From NCBI RefSeq assembly GCF_023700745.1, contig NZ_JAMPYG010000002.1, forward strand, positions 124,001 through 188,000: a stretch of DNA of 64,000 nt, read 5' to 3'. The stretch is from Rhodoferax sp. Lineage in GTDB: Bacteria > Pseudomonadota > Gammaproteobacteria > Burkholderiales > Burkholderiaceae_C. The notes below the pieces were generated by a model. That model saw only the letters and a program-made list of their open reading frames with translations, had not been told where the DNA came from and made no database searches. This document shows positions 9,471 through 19,097 of this stretch, one piece after another; positions within the stretch are counted from its first letter, which is position 1, and every line of letters starts with the position of its first letter. The translations under genes and the position numbers were made by a program.

Positions 9471-10140
9471 CACCAGCCTGCTGCAACTCATGTGGCTAGC
9501 CTCGCCGGCCTTGCCAATCGGCGGCTTTTCCTACTCGGAAGGCCTGGAGGCAGCGGTGGAGTCGGCCCGTGTCACGACAGAAGCTGAAGCCGCGGCCTGG
9601 CTGTTGGACCAGCTGGAACTGAACCTGGCGCGCTGCGATCTGGCGGTAGTGGCACAAGCGATGCCTGCCTGGCAAGCCGCCGACGCAACCCGCATTACCG
9701 CCCTCAACGCCTGGGTGCTGCAGACGCGCGAAAGCGCCGAACTGCGCGCGCAGACCGAGCAAATGGGGCGTTCCCTGCTGGAATGGCTGCGCAACCACAC
9801 CACGGCAACGCCGGCGCAAATCGGCCTGCTGGCCGAGCTGCAGCCCACTTACCCGCTGGCCTTTGCGCTGGCGGCCAGCGCCACCGGCGCACCCGTGCGC
9901 GATTGCCTGCTGGCCTATGCCTTTGGCTGGGCCGAGAACATGGTGCAAGCCGCGATCAAATCGGTGCCGCTGGGCCAAAGCGCCGGGCAGCGCATTTTGT
10001 CCGCATTGACGGCAGCCATTCCTGCGGCCATCGGCCATGCCCTGTCGGTGCCTGACCACAATCGCCAGGCTTTTTCCCCCATGCTGGCCATTTTGAGTGC
10101 CCAGCACGAAGTCCAATACTCCCGTCTTTTTCGTTCCTGA
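9463..10140 (+). CDS. ureF: Urease accessory protein UreF
   Basis: 225 residues from ATG 9463 ([20 protein letters not shown]), the start that matches the family N-terminus; ATG 9445 would add six residues. The hallmark [10 protein letters not shown] follows. UreF is an all-helical protein that links UreD to the UreG GTPase in the activation complex and gates nickel transfer. The start lies inside the last codons of ureE (8-bp overlap), which suggests translational coupling, and ureG follows 8 bp after the stop. Confidence 0.95.
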   Translation: MHDTSLLQLMWLASPALPIGGFSYSEGLEAAVESARVTTEAEAAAWLLDQLELNLARCDLAVVAQAMPAWQAADATRITALNAWVLQTRESAELRAQTEQMGRSLLEWLRNHTTATPAQIGLLAELQPTYPLAFALAASATGAPVRDCLLAYAFGWAENMVQAAIKSVPLGQSAGQRILSALTAAIPAAIGHALSVPDHNRQAFSPMLAILSAQHEVQYSRLFRS

Positions 10141-10148
10141 GCCACACC

Positions 10149-10808
10149 ATGAACCCACTGCATCACATCAAGCACCGCACCAAACCCCTACCCCCATTGC
10201 GCGTGGGCATCGGCGGGCCGGTGGGCTCCGGCAAAACCACGCTGCTGGAAATGCTGTGCAAGGCCATGCGCGACCAGTACGACCTGGTGGCCATCACCAA
10301 CGACATCTACACCAAGGAAGACCAGCGCCTGTTGACCGTGAGCGGCGCCCTGCCCGCCGAGCGCATCATGGGCGTGGAGACCGGCGGCTGCCCGCACACC
10401 GCCATCCGGGAAGACGCATCGATCAACCTGGAAGCCATCGACCGGATGCTGGTGGATTTTCCGAATGCCGACATCGTGTTCATCGAAAGCGGCGGCGACA
10501 ACCTGGCCGCCACCTTCAGCCCCGAACTCTCCGACCTGACGATCTACGTGATCGACGTGGCCGCCGGCGAAAAAATCCCGCGCAAGGGCGGCCCCGGCAT
10601 CACCAAGAGCGACTTGTTTGTCATCAACAAAACCGACCTGGCCCCCTATGTGGGCGCGAATCTGGACGTGATGGCGTTAGATACCACACGCATGCGCAGC
10701 ACGCCCAAGGGGCTCAAGCCCTTTGTCATGACCAACCTGAAAACGCTGGACGGCCTGGTGCAGGTGGTGGCGTTTATTGAGCAAAAAGGCATGCTGGGAG
10801 ACGTGTGA
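10149..10808 (+). CDS. ureG: Urease accessory GTPase UreG
   Basis: 219 residues. The P-loop GPVGSGKT spans residues 23-30, followed by the switch and metal-binding motifs typical of UreG, including TGGCPHTA (the CPH metal site), ESGGDN and NKTDLAP. GTP hydrolysis by UreG drives nickel insertion and lysine carbamylation in urease. The N-terminus has only a few histidines rather than the long His-rich extension seen in some species, which agrees with UreE carrying the nickel-storage tail. It is the last gene of the operon; no ureD or urea transporter follows. Confidence 0.97.
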   Translation: MNPLHHIKHRTKPLPPLRVGIGGPVGSGKTTLLEMLCKAMRDQYDLVAITNDIYTKEDQRLLTVSGALPAERIMGVETGGCPHTAIREDASINLEAIDRMLVDFPNADIVFIESGGDNLAATFSPELSDLTIYVIDVAAGEKIPRKGGPGITKSDLFVINKTDLAPYVGANLDVMALDTTRMRSTPKGLKPFVMTNLKTLDGLVQVVAFIEQKGMLGDV

Positions 10809-10904
10809 GACCAACCCGCCAAACCGTTGATTCTCAGTTGTCGATGTGCCAACCCTTTCCGGGCATCAACTTGCTGACCTGGAAACGGCCCCCCATCGTC
10901 CGGT

Positions 10905-11777
10905 TCAAACATCGCGAACCCCCGCCCACGAGCCGCTCATCAAACCCGCCGGCTTCTCGCTGGCGCAGACCCGGGCGCTTGTTTCCCACGCTTGCACCTG
11001 TACATTCAGGCCAGCATAAACACCATACCCTGCGCCCGCCCGAATCGTTTCGAACGCGCTGAGGCTTTCGCCAGAACGGATTGCGCCACTTGCCTTGATA
11101 GCGCCACCCGCCTTGATGCCCCAGCCCGCCTCCAGGTGCATACCGCAATCGATCTGCATGCCGACCGAGATACCTTCGATGGCGTGGACGCTGTCGCCTG
11201 TCACCAGATTGCCTCCGATCACTAGACTCTTTGCGCATACGAGGGCGCCTTGTGCGGTCAAGTCGCGGCCCACCGAAGCTTGATCGCCCAGATTCAGGCG
11301 GCCTCCGCACCGAACATCCCAGGCGGTACGAAGGTCGAACTTGACGGTAAGGTCTCCGCTCGTCTCGATACCCCAACCGACCTTGAGACGGCCACCTGAT
11401 TCGAGCCTGCCGTTGCTGCGAATACCTCCTTCACAGCGAATGTCATCGCCTGACACCAGCGCTTCACCGGCAAAAATGCTGCCGCCCACGTGAACGCGCT
11501 GACCAACCCGCACCACCGAACCCACGTCGATGTTGCCGCGCACTCGCAGCGAACCCGCAAACACGACCGCTTCGGCCGAGAGATGGTCAACAGTCAGCGT
11601 CTCGTTGGTGGGGCCGAACTGCTCGAGTAGCCAGCAGGCGTCGTTCACACGACCGGCGTTGACCAGGGCGTCCAGCAGGTCCTGATAGTTGCTGCCCTCC
11701 TGGTAGTGGCGCAGGAACCAGCGAAAGCCTTCAGCACAAGGCTGCTTGGTCTTGATGAAATGTTTAGTGAGGTCCAT
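10905..11777 (-). CDS. Beta-helix-like protein of unknown function
   Basis: 290 residues. The first 55 are helical (FRWFLRHYQEGSNYQDLLDA...). From about 60 to 270 the chain is a run of short Gly/Val turns (LRVRGNIDVGSVVRVG, KAGGAIKASGAIRSGESL) with the spacing of a parallel beta-helix, similar in style to bactofilin-like (DUF583) solenoids. It has no signal peptide and no membrane segment, so a cytoplasmic scaffold or polymer is plausible, but I do not recognise the family with certainty. It stands alone between ureG (convergent) and rnk (same strand). Near the 3' end is a G-rich run where a one-base shift would add a tail ending PGKGWHIDN. Confidence 0.7.
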   Translation of the reverse strand: MDLTKHFIKTKQPCAEGFRWFLRHYQEGSNYQDLLDALVNAGRVNDACWLLEQFGPTNETLTVDHLSAEAVVFAGSLRVRGNIDVGSVVRVGQRVHVGGSIFAGEALVSGDDIRCEGGIRSNGRLESGGRLKVGWGIETSGDLTVKFDLRTAWDVRCGGRLNLGDQASVGRDLTAQGALVCAKSLVIGGNLVTGDSVHAIEGISVGMQIDCGMHLEAGWGIKAGGAIKASGAIRSGESLSAFETIRAGAGYGVYAGLNVQVQAWETSARVCASEKPAGLMSGSWAGVRDV

Positions 11778-12020
11778 GGCGTTCTCAATAATGGTTGTCC
11801 TGCACGGTTTCGTCGAGCGTGGTGCTGAGATGAAAAAGCTTCCAGCTTCGCCGCGACAACGGTCCCATCACCAACACAGGAGAGACACTGGCCTTGGCCA
11901 GCACCTCATCCAGCGACACCGACCGTTTGATGGCATCGCAATGCATGGGAATGCTTGGGCGAATGAGGGCCTCCCCCGTAGCGCAGGGCCAGCGGAGCGT
12001 GATTGATGGCGACAAGGCGG

Positions 12021-12422
12021 CTAGGTGGTGTAGTCGCCGGTGGCTTCGGGCTGGAACAGCAGTTCGACAATCTCGGCCGCGCATGCGTCCCCGTGGGGCG
12101 TGCGCCAGCGGGCGATCGCACCCACGCGCTGGCCCAGCAGGCTCGTCCCCACGGGAGAGAGCACGGAGATGAAGCCCAGGTTCGGTTCGACATCGCCGGG
12201 GTAGCACAGCGTGAGCCTCTGCCGCTTCTTTGACGCGAGGTCTTCGATGGTGACCTGCGAGTACATCGTGACAATGTCGGGTGGAATCTCACGCGAGGTG
12301 ACGAGTTCCAGGGATTCGAGCATGTCGACCAGTTCGGACGAAAGTTGTCCGCCACGCAGCTTGTTCAGGCGTGCGAAATCGATTTCGGTGAGCAGCCGAT
12401 CACCAGCAAGGTTTTTGTGCAT
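12021..12422 (-). CDS. rnk: Regulator of nucleoside diphosphate kinase Rnk (GreA/GreB-like)
   Basis: 133 residues from ATG 12422. It has an N-terminal coiled region and a C-terminal GreA/GreB-type FKBP-like domain. Rnk hallmarks are PPDIVTMYSQV, VLSPVGTSLLGQRVG and the C-terminal QPEATGDY. Rnk binds RNA polymerase near the secondary channel like Gre factors, without cleavage activity, and affects nucleotide pools. A longer reading of 10 codons to 12452 is possible, but the Met at 12422 fits the family better. It is monocistronic or upstream of the beta-helix gene, with 243 bp between them in which I see no convincing gene. Confidence 0.9.
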   Translation of the reverse strand: MHKNLAGDRLLTEIDFARLNKLRGGQLSSELVDMLESLELVTSREIPPDIVTMYSQVTIEDLASKKRQRLTLCYPGDVEPNLGFISVLSPVGTSLLGQRVGAIARWRTPHGDACAAEIVELLFQPEATGDYTT

Positions 12423-12846
12423 GTTGCACTCCAACTGTTGCAGGCTCGCCACGTAAAAGGGCGACGCCCGCTATCGCGCTGGACTTAGGCCCGGCGATGG
12501 TTGGATTGCGCAAAAAGGTGGAAGGGGGTATCGCCGGGCTTAGGAATGTGCGGCCGGCTGGCGCAGTCCCGCCGAGCCCATCAACTTGCGACCAGCCACA
12601 GCGCCGCCTGCCACGAAAGACAAGCAAACTGCGGTGTTGACAGTGATGGTTGGGTGAAAGGCCATGTGACCATTGTAAGAGGCTTTGCAATCTACTGTTG
12701 CCATGTTCTCTTTTGTACTCTCATCATGGCCAAGCATCGACGGACACGCCAGATACCTGAACGTGACTGACAGCAGCCGAGCCCAAGGCCGACTCCCAAT
12801 CTGATGCCCTGAAAATCGATCGGTGCGGGCGGCGAGCGTGAGCGTT
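12423..12846. other. Gap with one doubtful small ORF and a hairpin
   Basis: This 424-bp stretch between rnk and hisD holds no recognisable gene. A minus-strand 54-codon ORF at 12540-12704 starts after an AAGAGAAC-like site and encodes a peptide with one mildly hydrophobic segment (NTAVCLSFVAGGAVAG). Directly at its stop is a perfect 10-bp inverted repeat (GCCCGGCGAT at 12489-12498 and its complement at 12530-12539) around 31 bases. The ORF-hairpin pairing is suggestive; nothing else is seen. Confidence 0.4.
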
Positions 12847-14205
12847 TTAACTTTTCAGCCGCATCTCCGCCGCCCGCGCATGGGCCTGCAGGCCTTCGCC
12901 ATGCGCCAGTGTGGAGGCGATCCGGCCCAGGGTCTGGGCACCGGCTTCACTGACCTCGATCAGGCTGCTGCGCTTTTGAAAGTCATAAACCCCCAGCGGC
13001 GATGAAAAGCGCGCGGTGCCGCTGGTGGGCAGCACATGGTTGGGGCCGGCACAGTAGTCGCCCAGCGACTCGCTGGTGTAGGCGCCCAGAAAAATGGCGC
13101 CGGCGTGTTTCAGCAGCGGCTCCCAGCGGTGCGGGTCGCGGCTGGACACCTCCAGGTGTTCCGGGGCAATCCGGTTGCTGATGGCACAGGCTTCTTCCAT
13201 GCTGCGGGTCAGGATCAGGGCGCCGCGGTCGGTGAGCGACCTGGCGATGATCTGCTGCCGTGGCATCTCGGGCAGCAAACGGTTGATGCTGGCCTGTACC
13301 TGGTCGATGTAGACTGGATCGGGGCACAGCAGAATGCTTTGCGCCAGTTCGTCGTGCTCGGCCTGGCTGAACAGGTCCATCGCCACCCAATCGGGCGGCG
13401 TGGAGCCATCGGCCAGCACCAGAATCTCGCTCGGGCCGGCAATCATGTCGATGCCGACCGTGCCAAACACGCGGCGCTTGGCGGCTGCCACGTAGGCGTT
13501 GCCGGGGCCGGTGATCTTGTCCACCTTCGGAATGGTTGCCGTGCCATAGGCCAGCGCCGCCACCGCCTGGGCGCCGCCCACAGTGAAGGCACGGGTGACG
13601 CCGGCCACGTAAGCCGCAGCCAGCACCAGCATGTTTTTCTCGCCACGCGAGGCGGATGCCGAGTTTTTGTCACGTGCTGGCGTGGGCACCACCATGATGA
13701 TCTCGCCCACACCCGCCACATGGGCCGGTATGGCGTTCATCAACACGCTGCTCGGGTAGGCGGCCTTGCCGCCCGGCACGTAAATGCCAACGCGGTCCAG
13801 CGGTGTGACCTTTTGGCCCAGCAGCGTGCCGTCTGCGTCGCGGTAGCTCCAGCTTTCGCCGCTGGCCTTGCGCTGCGCCTCGTGGTAACTGCGCACGCGG
13901 GCAGCAGCTGCTTGCAGGGCGTCACGCTGCACCGCTGGCAAGCCATCAAAAGCCAGCTTGAGCTCGGCCTGGGTCAGTTCCAGCTCCGCCATGCTGCCAG
14001 CCTGCAAGCCGTCGAAGCGGGCGGTGTAGTCCAACACGGCTGCATCGCCACGCTGTTGCACGTCCACCAGAATATCGGCCACCCGCTGCTCGATGCCGGC
14101 GTCGGTTTCCGCCGACCAGTGCAGGCGCGCCTTGAAATCAAGTTCAAAGCTGCTGCTGGCGGTTGACAGGCGGGCGGGCGTGGCGAGGGGTGACATGGCA
14201 TTCAA
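12847..14205 (-). CDS. hisD: Histidinol dehydrogenase
   Basis: 452 residues, slightly longer than E. coli HisD because of an N-terminal extension and an insertion near 190 ([15 protein letters not shown]). Family motifs are clear: the signature region LYSEAEH-like segment [13 protein letters not shown], the NAD/zinc region [12 protein letters not shown] and IAPEHLEV. It is an NAD- and zinc-dependent cytoplasmic enzyme oxidising L-histidinol to L-histidine, the last two steps of the pathway. The start lies 6 bp after the hisG stop, so both are on one transcript with murA. Confidence 0.97.
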   Translation of the reverse strand: MNAMSPLATPARLSTASSSFELDFKARLHWSAETDAGIEQRVADILVDVQQRGDAAVLDYTARFDGLQAGSMAELELTQAELKLAFDGLPAVQRDALQAAAARVRSYHEAQRKASGESWSYRDADGTLLGQKVTPLDRVGIYVPGGKAAYPSSVLMNAIPAHVAGVGEIIMVVPTPARDKNSASASRGEKNMLVLAAAYVAGVTRAFTVGGAQAVAALAYGTATIPKVDKITGPGNAYVAAAKRRVFGTVGIDMIAGPSEILVLADGSTPPDWVAMDLFSQAEHDELAQSILLCPDPVYIDQVQASINRLLPEMPRQQIIARSLTDRGALILTRSMEEACAISNRIAPEHLEVSSRDPHRWEPLLKHAGAIFLGAYTSESLGDYCAGPNHVLPTSGTARFSSPLGVYDFQKRSSLIEVSEAGAQTLGRIASTLAHGEGLQAHARAAEMRLKS

Positions 14206-14211
14206 TCCGGT

Positions 14212-14850
14212 TTAGTTGCCGATGGCCGAGGCAAAGGCGTCGATGATCTTGCGAAGGGGGGCCTGCTTGAGCTTGAGCGCGGCCTGGTTCACCACCAGGC
14301 GGGAGCTGATGTCCATGATGTGCTCGACCTCGACCAGGTGGTTGGCCTTGAGGGTGTTGCCGGTGGAGACCAGGTCGACGATGGCGTCGGCCATGCCCAC
14401 CAGCGGCGCCAGCTCCATGCTGCCGTAGAGCTTGATCAGGTCCACATGCACGCCCTTGGCGGCAAAAAAGTCGCGCGAGATCGCCACGTATTTGGTGGCC
14501 ACGGTCAGGCGCGAGCCTTTTTTGACCGCGCTCGGGTAATCAAAATCCGAGCGCACCGCCACACTGATGCGGCACTTGGCGATTTGCAGGTCAAGCGGCT
14601 GGTACAAGCCCTCGCTGCCGTGCTCCAGCAGCGTGTCCTTGCCAGTGATGCCGAGGTCGGCCCCGCCATACTGCACATAGGTGGGCACATCGGTGGCGCG
14701 CACCACCAGCACCCGGACATCGGGCTGGTTGGTGGTCAGAATGAGCTTGCGGGATTTTTCCGGGTCTTCCAGCACCTCGATACCCGCGGCTTTGAGCAGC
14801 GGCAGGGTTTCTTCAAAAATGCGTCCTTTGGACAGAGCCAGGGTAATCAT
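14212..14850 (-). CDS. hisG: ATP phosphoribosyltransferase, short form
   Basis: 212 residues, the short form lacking the C-terminal regulatory domain; such enzymes need the HisZ partner, which is not in this window. Motifs are [16 protein letters not shown] at the start and the PRPP loop region [16 protein letters not shown]. It catalyses the first committed step of histidine synthesis (ATP + PRPP). It overlaps the upstream murA gene by 4 bp (ATGA) and leads into hisD. Confidence 0.97.
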   Translation of the reverse strand: MITLALSKGRIFEETLPLLKAAGIEVLEDPEKSRKLILTTNQPDVRVLVVRATDVPTYVQYGGADLGITGKDTLLEHGSEGLYQPLDLQIAKCRISVAVRSDFDYPSAVKKGSRLTVATKYVAISRDFFAAKGVHVDLIKLYGSMELAPLVGMADAIVDLVSTGNTLKANHLVEVEHIMDISSRLVVNQAALKLKQAPLRKIIDAFASAIGN

Positions 14851-16124
14851 GCCTTGATTCTTTCAATGTCGGCGCCGAGGCCGCGCAGCTTGGCTTCCAT
14901 CTGGTCGTAGCCGCGATCCAGGTGGTAAATGCGGTCCACTAGCGTTTCGCCCTCGGCCACCAGGCCGGCAATGACCAGGCTGGCCGAAGCGCGCAGGTCG
15001 GTCGCCATCACGGTCGCACCGGACAAGGCGCGCACGCCTTCCACCATGGCCACTTTGCCGTCGATCTGGATGTTGGCGCCCAGCCGCACCAGCTCATTGA
15101 CGTGCATGAAGCGGTTCTCGAAAATGGTCTCGGTCACTTTGGACGTGCCTTGCGCCACGGTGTTGAGCGCCATGAACTGGGCCTGCATGTCGGTCGGGAA
15201 ACCCGGGTATTCGGTGGTGCGAAAGCTCTGCGCCTTGAGTTGCCGGGCACCGCCCGACTGCACCCGGATGCCGTCGGGCACCTGGCTCACCGTGACACCT
15301 GCGTCACGCAGCTTTTCCACCACCGCCTCAAGGTGCTCGATGCGGCCGTGTTGCACCACCACGTCGCCACCAGCAGCGGCCACGGCACACAGGAAGGTAC
15401 CTGTCTCAATGCGGTCGGCCACCACCTGATGGGTACAACCGTGCAGGGCTTCAACGCCCTGGATGACGATGCGGCTGGTGCCATGGCCTTCGATGCGGGC
15501 ACCCATCTGGATCAGCATCTCGGCCAGGTCGGGAATCTCGGGCTCCTGCGCGGCATTTTCCAGAATGGTCTCGCCCTCGGCCAGGCAGGCGGCCATCATG
15601 AAGTTTTCGGTGCCGGTGACCGTCACCATGTCGGTTGCAATGCGCGCCCCCTTGAGGCGCGTGCGCCCTGCCGGCAATTTGGCAACCATGTAGCCATGCT
15701 CGACCACAATCTCGGCGCCCATGGCCGTCAGGCCCTTGATATGCTGGTCGACCGGCCGCGAGCCGATGGCGCAGCCCCCCGGCAGCGACACCTTGGCCCG
15801 ACCAAAGCGCGCCAGCAAGGGGCCCAGCACCAGCACCGAGGCACGCATGGTCTTGACCAGCTCGTAAGGCGCTTCGGGGGTGATGGCGCCAGCGGCCTGC
15901 AAGCTCATGCCGCCGCGCTCGCCGTGCGTCTGGGTCTGCACTCCCATGTGGCCAAGCAGCTTGCGCATGGTGGCCACGTCCTGCAGGCGCGGCACATTGC
16001 GCAAGGTGACAGGCTCTGCGGTCAGCAAGGCCGCGCAGAGTTCGGGCAGGGCGGCATTTTTGGCCCCGGAAATCATGACCGCACCATGCAAGGGCCGGCC
16101 ACCGCGAATCAGTAATTTGTCCAT
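14847..16124 (-). CDS. murA: UDP-N-acetylglucosamine 1-carboxyvinyltransferase
   Basis: 425 residues. It starts [14 protein letters not shown], with catalytic Cys118 in [15 protein letters not shown], the cysteine attacked by fosfomycin, and the C-terminal [17 protein letters not shown]. It transfers enolpyruvate from PEP to UDP-GlcNAc, the first committed step of peptidoglycan synthesis in the cytoplasm. It sits 3 bp after ibaG and overlaps hisG by 4 bp; the ibaG-murA-his order is common in Burkholderiales. Confidence 0.98.
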   Translation of the reverse strand: MDKLLIRGGRPLHGAVMISGAKNAALPELCAALLTAEPVTLRNVPRLQDVATMRKLLGHMGVQTQTHGERGGMSLQAAGAITPEAPYELVKTMRASVLVLGPLLARFGRAKVSLPGGCAIGSRPVDQHIKGLTAMGAEIVVEHGYMVAKLPAGRTRLKGARIATDMVTVTGTENFMMAACLAEGETILENAAQEPEIPDLAEMLIQMGARIEGHGTSRIVIQGVEALHGCTHQVVADRIETGTFLCAVAAAGGDVVVQHGRIEHLEAVVEKLRDAGVTVSQVPDGIRVQSGGARQLKAQSFRTTEYPGFPTDMQAQFMALNTVAQGTSKVTETIFENRFMHVNELVRLGANIQIDGKVAMVEGVRALSGATVMATDLRASASLVIAGLVAEGETLVDRIYHLDRGYDQMEAKLRGLGADIERIKA

Positions 16125-16127
16125 GGT

Positions 16128-16370
16128 TCAGACCGGTTGTGCTGCCCATTCGGCAGGTGTGAAAGCTTTGATTGACAGGGCATGAACTTCATCGGTTTTC
16201 ATCTTGTCGCCCAGGCAGGCATAAACCCGCTGATGGCGCGCAATGGCACGTTTGCCTTCAAATTCAGGCGAGACCACAACGGCATACCAGTGGCGGCCGT
16301 CGCCCTCCAGTGTGAGGTGGTCACATGCAAGTCCATCGGCAATGAGTTGTTTGATTTGGTCGGCAGTCAT
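16128..16370 (-). CDS. ibaG: BolA/IbaG-family protein
   Basis: 80 residues, one BolA domain. The motif [14 protein letters not shown] and the conserved His (RHQRVY) with the C-terminal [11 protein letters not shown] mark the IbaG/YrbA type. BolA proteins pair with monothiol glutaredoxins to handle [2Fe-2S] clusters. Placement between mla/ABC genes and murA matches E. coli, where ibaG (yrbA) lies between mlaB and murA. Confidence 0.92.
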   Translation of the reverse strand: MTADQIKQLIADGLACDHLTLEGDGRHWYAVVVSPEFEGKRAIARHQRVYACLGDKMKTDEVHALSIKAFTPAEWAAQPV

Positions 16371-16436
16371 TTGTTTACTTTCTTGAATTTGTCGTCATTG
16401 CGAGCATAGCGCGGCAATGACGGACGAATACCTTTA

Positions 16437-17192
16437 TCAGGAGCGAATCTTGTAACCCATGCGCAGCAGCAGCAACGCCCACAGGCCAACGCCCACCGTA
16501 GCGGCCGACACAATGCCCAGGCTGAGCCAGGGTGAGACATCGCTGACCCCAAAAAAGCCATAGCGGAAGCCATCAATCATGTAGAAGAACGGATTGAAGT
16601 GGCTCACGGTCTGCCAGAACGGTGGCAAGGAATTGATGGAGTAAAAAACGCCACTCAGAAACGTCATGGGCATCACGGCAAAGTTCTGGAAAGCGGCCAT
16701 TTGCTCAAACTTTTCGGACCACAATCCGGCCACCACGCCCAAGGCACCCATCAGGGCAGCACCCAACACCGCAAACAGCAGCGCCCACAACGGTTGTGCC
16801 AACGGTGGCAAGGCAAATACCAGCGAGACCGCCAATACGCCCAAGCCCACCACCAGGCCGCGCACAATGGCCGCGCCAACATAGGCGACAAACCAGTGCC
16901 AGGCCGACAGGGGTGTCAGCAGCAAGAACACCAGATTGCCCATGACCTTGCTGGCGACCAAAGACGATGAACTGTTGGCAAAAGCGTTTTGCAACAGGCT
17001 CATCATGGCCAGACCGGGGATCAGAAAGGCGGTGTAGCTCACATTGTCGTAGACCTTGACGTGGGACTCCAGCGCCTGACCAAAGACCAGCAGGTACAGC
17101 AAGGCGGTCAGGATCGGGCCGGTGATGGTTTGCGCCGCCACCCGCAAGAAACGCAGCACCTCTTTGTACAGCAGCATTTGCCAGCCGGTCAT
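16437..17192 (-). CDS. ABC-2 type transporter permease (YadH-like)
   Basis: 251 residues from ATG 17192, which overlaps the ATPase stop by 4 bp; a longer frame to 17594 runs through the ATPase gene and is rejected. Six hydrophobic segments are visible, with the ABC-2 signature near the C-terminal third (MPMTFLSGVFYSINSLPPFWQ, then FNPFFYMIDGFRYGFFG). It forms an inner-membrane exporter with the adjacent ATPase. The substrate is unknown; YadGH-type pairs next to mla genes are common in betaproteobacteria. Its C-terminus ends 66 bp before ibaG. Confidence 0.93.
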   Translation of the reverse strand: MTGWQMLLYKEVLRFLRVAAQTITGPILTALLYLLVFGQALESHVKVYDNVSYTAFLIPGLAMMSLLQNAFANSSSSLVASKVMGNLVFLLLTPLSAWHWFVAYVGAAIVRGLVVGLGVLAVSLVFALPPLAQPLWALLFAVLGAALMGALGVVAGLWSEKFEQMAAFQNFAVMPMTFLSGVFYSINSLPPFWQTVSHFNPFFYMIDGFRYGFFGVSDVSPWLSLGIVSAATVGVGLWALLLLRMGYKIRS

Positions 17193-18130
17193 GCGGGGCT
17201 CCTGTCGTCGGGTCCGGGGTGCTGTTGCATCACTTTTAAAAATACGTCTTCGAGGTCGGGGCGACGAATCTCGATGTCTTGCACCTGCAGGCCTGCCTGG
17301 CGAATTTGAATCAGGTATTGTTCGACGGCCAGGGCATCCTTCGTGGGCAATTGCACGACACGCCCGGTCACCCGCGCCAGCCGGGCCAAATCGGGTGGCA
17401 GGTCGCCATCGACCGTGCAGCGCAACACATTGCCGGAGGCCGCACTGAGCAGCGCACTGGTGCTGTCCAGCGCCACCACTTTGCCCGTTTTCAACATGGC
17501 AATGCGACCGCATAGGGCTTCCGCCTCTTCGAGGTAATGGGTGGTCAACAAAACCGTATGCCCCTGTTTGTTGAGCTTGGCGATAAAGTGCCACAGCGTC
17601 TGGCGCAATTCCACGTCGACGCCGGCGGTGGGCTCGTCCAGCACGATCACGGGCGGCTTGTGCACCAGCGCCAGCGCCACCAGCACGCGGCGCTTCATGC
17701 CGCCAGAAAGCGCTCGCATATTGGCATTGGCCTTGTCAGTGAGCCCCAGGCTGTCGAGCAGTTCGTCAACCCAGGCGGCGTTGTGCCTGACCCCGAAGTA
17801 GCCCGACTGAAACAACAAGGCTTCCCGGACGTTGAAAAAGGGATCAAACACCAGCTCTTGCGGCACCACCCCCAGGGCCCGGCGGGCGGCGGCAAAATCG
17901 GTTTGCACGTCATGGCCCATGACGCTGACGCGCCCGGAACTGGCTTTGGCCAGACCCGCCAGAATGGTGATCAGGGTGGTTTTGCCCGCACCATTCGGGC
18001 CGAGCAAACCGAAAAATTCGCCTTCTTCAACAGCCAGACTCACCTCATCAAGTGCGAGAAAGGTGCCACCCTGCGGGCCGCGTGGTGAGGGATAGCGCTT
18101 GGAGACGGACTGAAATGAAATGGCGGGCAT
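17189..18130 (-). CDS. ABC transporter ATP-binding protein (YadG-like)
   Basis: 313 residues. Walker A GPNGAGKT is at 44-51, the ABC signature is LSGGMKRR, and Walker B is VIVLDEPTAGVD, followed by the switch His (LLTTHYLEEAE). It energises the permease gene that overlaps its 3' end by 4 bp. It follows mlaB by 23 bp and so may share the mla transcript, although E. coli mla has no such pair. The cargo is not readable from sequence. Confidence 0.94.
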   Translation of the reverse strand: MPAISFQSVSKRYPSPRGPQGGTFLALDEVSLAVEEGEFFGLLGPNGAGKTTLITILAGLAKASSGRVSVMGHDVQTDFAAARRALGVVPQELVFDPFFNVREALLFQSGYFGVRHNAAWVDELLDSLGLTDKANANMRALSGGMKRRVLVALALVHKPPVIVLDEPTAGVDVELRQTLWHFIAKLNKQGHTVLLTTHYLEEAEALCGRIAMLKTGKVVALDSTSALLSAASGNVLRCTVDGDLPPDLARLARVTGRVVQLPTKDALAVEQYLIQIRQAGLQVQDIEIRRPDLEDVFLKVMQQHPGPDDRSPA

Positions 18131-18153
18131 GGGGCCGCTATTTTACCGGGGCA

Positions 18154-18426
18154 TCAGGCCGTTGACGGCAGCAATTCGGCAATGCCGTACAAAGCAGCCA
18201 AGTCTTGCAGGCGTTGCGGTGCGTTCTTGAGCACAAGTTTTTTACCCATTTTGAGGACATTCCTGCGCACTTCAAGCAGCACGGCCAAGGCCGCCGAGTC
18301 AAAGCGGCTCAAGCCCCCGGCGTCGAGCACCAGTTCGGTCCCTGACGCGTTGTCCAAGGTTCTGGACAGGCTTGCCAGACAGGCTACGGCACTGGCGTGG
18401 GTAATCGTCTCAGGCAACACCAACAT
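18154..18426 (-). CDS. mlaB: Phospholipid transport STAS-domain protein MlaB
   Basis: 90 residues, one STAS domain with the loop LDAGGLSRFDSAALAVLLE and the conserved Ser of that motif. MlaB binds the MlaF ATPase in the inner-membrane MlaFEDB complex and supports its assembly and activity. It begins just after mlaC (1 bp between the mlaC stop and this ATG) and is followed by the ABC-2 exporter pair. Confidence 0.9.
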   Translation of the reverse strand: MLVLPETITHASAVACLASLSRTLDNASGTELVLDAGGLSRFDSAALAVLLEVRRNVLKMGKKLVLKNAPQRLQDLAALYGIAELLPSTA

Positions 18427-18427
18427 A

Positions 18428-19078
18428 TCAGCCTTTGACCGGCTTGGGATTGGCTGCAGCGTTGGATTTATTGCGCTCGGTCAGCGTGGCAATCAGGCCA
18501 TCGATGCCTTTGGCATTGATTTCCTGGGCAAACTGACTGCGGTAGGTTTCCACCAACCAAACGCCCAGTACATTGAGGTTGTAAATTTTCCAGCCAGCAC
18601 CCACACCCGGCGTTTTTTCAAGTCGGTAGTCCAGTTGCACCGGGTCACCACGGCCGGTGATCTGGGTGCGCACCATCACTTCCTTGTCATCTGGCGCAGC
18701 GCGCAGGGGCTTGACACTGAAACTCAGATTCTTGGCCTGGCTCATGGCACCGGAATAGGTGCGCACCAACAGCGTTTTGAATTCAGATTCAAGACGCTTG
18801 CGTTGCTCAGGGGTCGCCTGACGCCAGCCAGGACCTACGGCGGAAGCCGTCATGCGCTGAAAGTTCAGGTGAGGCATGATTTTTTCGTCAACCACTTCGA
18901 TGATGCGCGACACATCACCGGCCTGGACCGCCTTGTCGGCCTGGATGATATCGAGGGATTCCCGCGTCAGGCGCCCAATGAGCGCGTCAGGCGCTTCGTC
19001 GGCGGCATGCCCCGGCACCGACAGGAACAAGCTGGCAGTGACGGCCAGCAGCCACTGATTCAAAAAACGTCTGTTCAT
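18428..19078 (-). CDS. mlaC: Periplasmic phospholipid-binding protein MlaC
   Basis: 216 residues with a cleavable signal peptide (LLAVTASLFLSVPGHA). The MlaC/Ttg2D fold is evident from the motifs FQRMTASAVGPGWRQATPEQ and the C-terminal WKIYNLNVLGVWLVETYRSQF. It ferries phospholipids across the periplasm between MlaA in the outer membrane and MlaFEDB. It is 19 bp after mlaA in the same operon. Confidence 0.94.
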   Translation of the reverse strand: MNRRFLNQWLLAVTASLFLSVPGHAADEAPDALIGRLTRESLDIIQADKAVQAGDVSRIIEVVDEKIMPHLNFQRMTASAVGPGWRQATPEQRKRLESEFKTLLVRTYSGAMSQAKNLSFSVKPLRAAPDDKEVMVRTQITGRGDPVQLDYRLEKTPGVGAGWKIYNLNVLGVWLVETYRSQFAQEINAKGIDGLIATLTERNKSNAAANPKPVKG

Positions 19079-19097
19079 GGTTGATTGCTCCCAAAAG

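Noticed and set aside
11785-11946. 53-codon minus-strand ORF between rnk and the beta-helix gene
   Set aside because: No ribosome site and no family resemblance; it is the end of a longer frame that is a shadow of rnk.
12423-12846. tRNA or other structured RNA gene in the rnk-hisD gap
   Set aside because: No cloverleaf, T-loop signature or CCA end was seen; only a simple hairpin.
16437-17594. Longer form of the ABC-2 permease reaching into the ATPase gene
   Set aside because: The first 134 residues are an out-of-frame reading of the ATPase; the 4-bp ATGA junction at 17192 is the natural start.
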